A stretch of DNA of 64,000 bases from Arctopsyche grandis (taxonomy: Eukaryota; Arthropoda; Insecta; Trichoptera; Hydropsychidae), in contig NC_135358.1 in assembly GCF_051622035.1 (NCBI RefSeq), positions 16,340,501 to 16,404,500 of the forward strand, read 5' to 3'. Position numbers and translations under genes: made by a program. The notes beneath the pieces were generated by a model, which saw nothing but the letters and a program-made list of their open reading frames with translations, was not told where the DNA came from and ran no database searches. This document shows positions 61,492 to 64,000 of this stretch, in pieces; positions within the stretch are counted from its first letter, which is position 1, and each line of letters opens with the position of its first letter.

Positions 61492-64000
61492 AACATTAAA
61501 GTATAGAGTTATTGTAAAATATCGATGATTTACAGTCACTCAAATAAAAAAATTTAAACAAGACAAAAATTAAAATTAATTGACTCCTCTGAACGTTAAC
61601 TTTAAAAATGTATTTAGCAAAACTTTGATCTACTTGAAGAAAAATGTAAAATTCCTTAAATATTAAATATAAGGTTTTATTATTATTATTATTACATATT
61701 TTAAATTATAATTAATTTTGAACATTTATTGGACTAAGCTAAAAGTTTTGCATGGTTTCTGTTTTTGTTTAAGTTAATATTTGTTGTCAAATTAGTAGCA
61801 CAAAAATAGCATAGATGTCACTAAAACCACAATGTTTTGTTGTATTTTTTTATATAAAAAATAATAAGCATATGTACATATATGCAGAAAAAATATATAT
61901 GTAATTAATAAGTTAACAAAATATTGAATTAATTAAAATATTCTATATTTTCGTGCAATTTAAACTGAACTGAACTGAAAATCTGGCTTTATAAATATTT
62001 CTTGATATCTACCTGATATTAGTTAATGATAACCTGAATATGACGTGTGATTCATGTTGGTTTGACTCATTTTAACTTTGACGTGGGCGAAAAATCTCAG
62101 TCCTCCACTCACAAGATAAATTTAAAATGAAGGTCATTCAGAGTGTAAGTACATAAATTTTTATCCCCACTCTAATTTATTGAAATAATTCAAACCTTCT
62201 CTCGAGAGAGAGTTGATTTATGTCGTATTATTGGTATACTAAATACATATTTACTGTCGTCGATGTAATTAATTACATACTCTTAACGTAGTTATTTTTC
62301 CAATTTTATTTGGTACGAAAAATGTGTACAAGAATGGAAAAAATGTACCTAATTTGCCTGTTACAGTTTTAATTACAGTACCCAATAACAAAATTTTTCT
62401 GTAATTTTGTATAAGCATATTATCACAAATTATATTTTGAAAACAGAAATTTAAATACACTATTTGCATTGTAATTTAGATTTGGATATGAACCACATAC
62501 TATAATTATCATTAATTTTCACTAGTAACATTTTGTATTTTAATCATTATTATTGGACATCTAGGTCAAATAATTCATTTAATTTTACAAATGGTAAATA
62601 ATACTTTTATGCGGAAAATTTTGGATATTAATTATAAACAAAATAAATCCTACAATAATGAAAATGATATATAAAAGCGTGAGGTGCGCGGTTACCTTTC
62701 ACCGTTGAACACTATGTAAACGTCCTCGAAGAATAATTATATAGGAAGTTTTCAACATTCTATACGAATAAATTATTTAAAGTATTTCTTTATGAAAATC
62801 AATGTGTTAAAGTAAAAGTAAATTAAAAATCGTTAGTGGTGATAGCGAAAGTTGCTTAAACATCAAAAATCGAAGTCTTTCCGGTATCACAGTCGCATCC
62901 AAGAGGCATAACGAAATTTATGGGCGAGACCGAAGATCATACTATGTGATTTAGAAACGTTCCTCATTATACGTACATGTACGTATTGAAATTTGGTTTA
63001 GATCAATTTCAATGGCGTCAAACGTATGTAGAACGCGACCGAGACGTTTTGACGCGCGCTTAACTGAACACACACGTAGAGATGTAACCATTTTTCGAAA
63101 GAAGAATTTCAATACATAAAATCAAAAACGATTCTGACAATATGAACAATCTGTCGAACGTTCCAGTAGTCGTGATAAACTTTCGTTTTCAAGATACTTT
63201 TGAGCTCAAATGGAATGAGAAGTATTGGAGGTGTGGTACAGGAAGAGTTACGGCACGTTCACCTGATTATATTGTGGCAAACGAAACAAAAACTGGATTT
63301 TGAAACAGAAATATACAAAGATGTAACACATTGTCATGCTTAAGGAATCGATCGATTGAGTTTTTCCGAGTTGGGTTGAACAACCCTTATCACGAAATAT
63401 CTATAGCATATTATATTTACTACAACATTTGTTTCAAAATGAAAATCCATTTAAACACGAAAAATATCACATCCGAATAATAAGATATAGTATAATGATT
63501 AGTGAGAATTATCATCATTGATGTTATCAAGTAAGTATTAAAAAATGTGCATATTTTAAGAAGCAAGACCACACCATGCAAATACCTGGTGGTCAGGGAA
63601 ATATCTGAAGGTGTTAATGCCCTGGTTGCGTGCTGTGAATTATAGTGTCGTTCGTGTTTGCGTCAATTCATTTACGGATAAATAACTATTGAAGTTAAAT
63701 TACATTTGAACATGCAATTTTTGGAAGGTGGTCAACCTAACGCAATTTCCATGTGCCAATATTGATCTAAAGTTCTTCAGACTTGGTAACGTATTCTGTC
63801 AGTGTACCTGATCGTTTATTTCTACCCTGCATCAAGGAATCAATGCGATCAAGATATTGCAAATTTAGGGTCTCCTCGACAAGAAATTTCGAGAAATATT
63901 TTGAAAGGTTTATTAATTAATTACATACCTACAATATACATTTATGTAATAACGCCTCAAATACTAATCTTTCCAAGCTCCAAGTAATACAAAATAAATC
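61492..64000. other. Upstream region of the membrane-protein gene
   Basis: AT-rich with no ORF of note. A minus-strand donor GAAAG|GTAACC at 62696, preceded by more CpG-rich sequence up to about 63070 (GCGACCGAGACG, GACGCGCGCTT), is a candidate non-coding first exon and promoter. Nothing else recognised to the window end. Confidence 0.35.

Overview
This is an insect nuclear genome window: AT-rich, intron-bearing, and full of short DNA transposons, CATATG-type palindromes and microsatellites. The order cannot be proved from sequence alone. The microRNA arms at 54.7-55.8 kb resemble a lepidopteran-type family as I remember it, so a moth, butterfly or near relative is a reasonable guess, with low confidence.

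Layout. 1-3350 is transposon debris: the 3' end of an LTR element, then a 1993-bp hAT-like element with a perfect 8-bp target duplication that carries a foldback MITE and a solo LTR. 3360-9797 (+) is the complete eight-exon sorting nexin 27 gene, with a CpG-rich promoter right after that element. 9.8-14.4 kb is empty apart from a (TA)n tract. 14454-18.3 kb (-) is a CCPG1/PBXIP1-like ER membrane protein, convergent with Snx27. 19435-35.5 kb (-) is a 16-coding-exon SLC12 cation-chloride cotransporter of the NKCC/Ncc69 type, with a 9.4-kb intron packed with hAT-type debris and a TATA promoter near 35495. 36-40.7 kb holds more hAT debris. 40748-47209 (-) is a KIM-family (PTP-ER-like) tyrosine phosphatase with an acidic insert in the catalytic domain and an altered WPD loop. 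57.2-61.4 kb (-) is a long mucin-like single-pass membrane protein that I do not recognise, with its cytoplasmic tail unresolved.

The most unusual content is at 54.38-56.5 kb on the plus strand: eight consecutive stem-loops that look like a microRNA cluster. Six share the same 3'-arm start (AATATTATG), five of these continuing GCA. The cluster follows a TATA box, an initiator-like site and a 64-nt intron, so it is probably a dedicated spliced primary microRNA transcript rather than a passenger in a protein-coding gene.

The protein genes do not form one pathway. Snx27 acts in endosome recycling, the CCPG1-like protein probably in ER-phagy, the SLC12 carrier in ion and volume control, and the phosphatase probably in ERK/MAPK down-regulation. 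All gene models were spliced by eye using GT/AG sites, reading-phase agreement and remembered family alignments. No search or transcript data were available.
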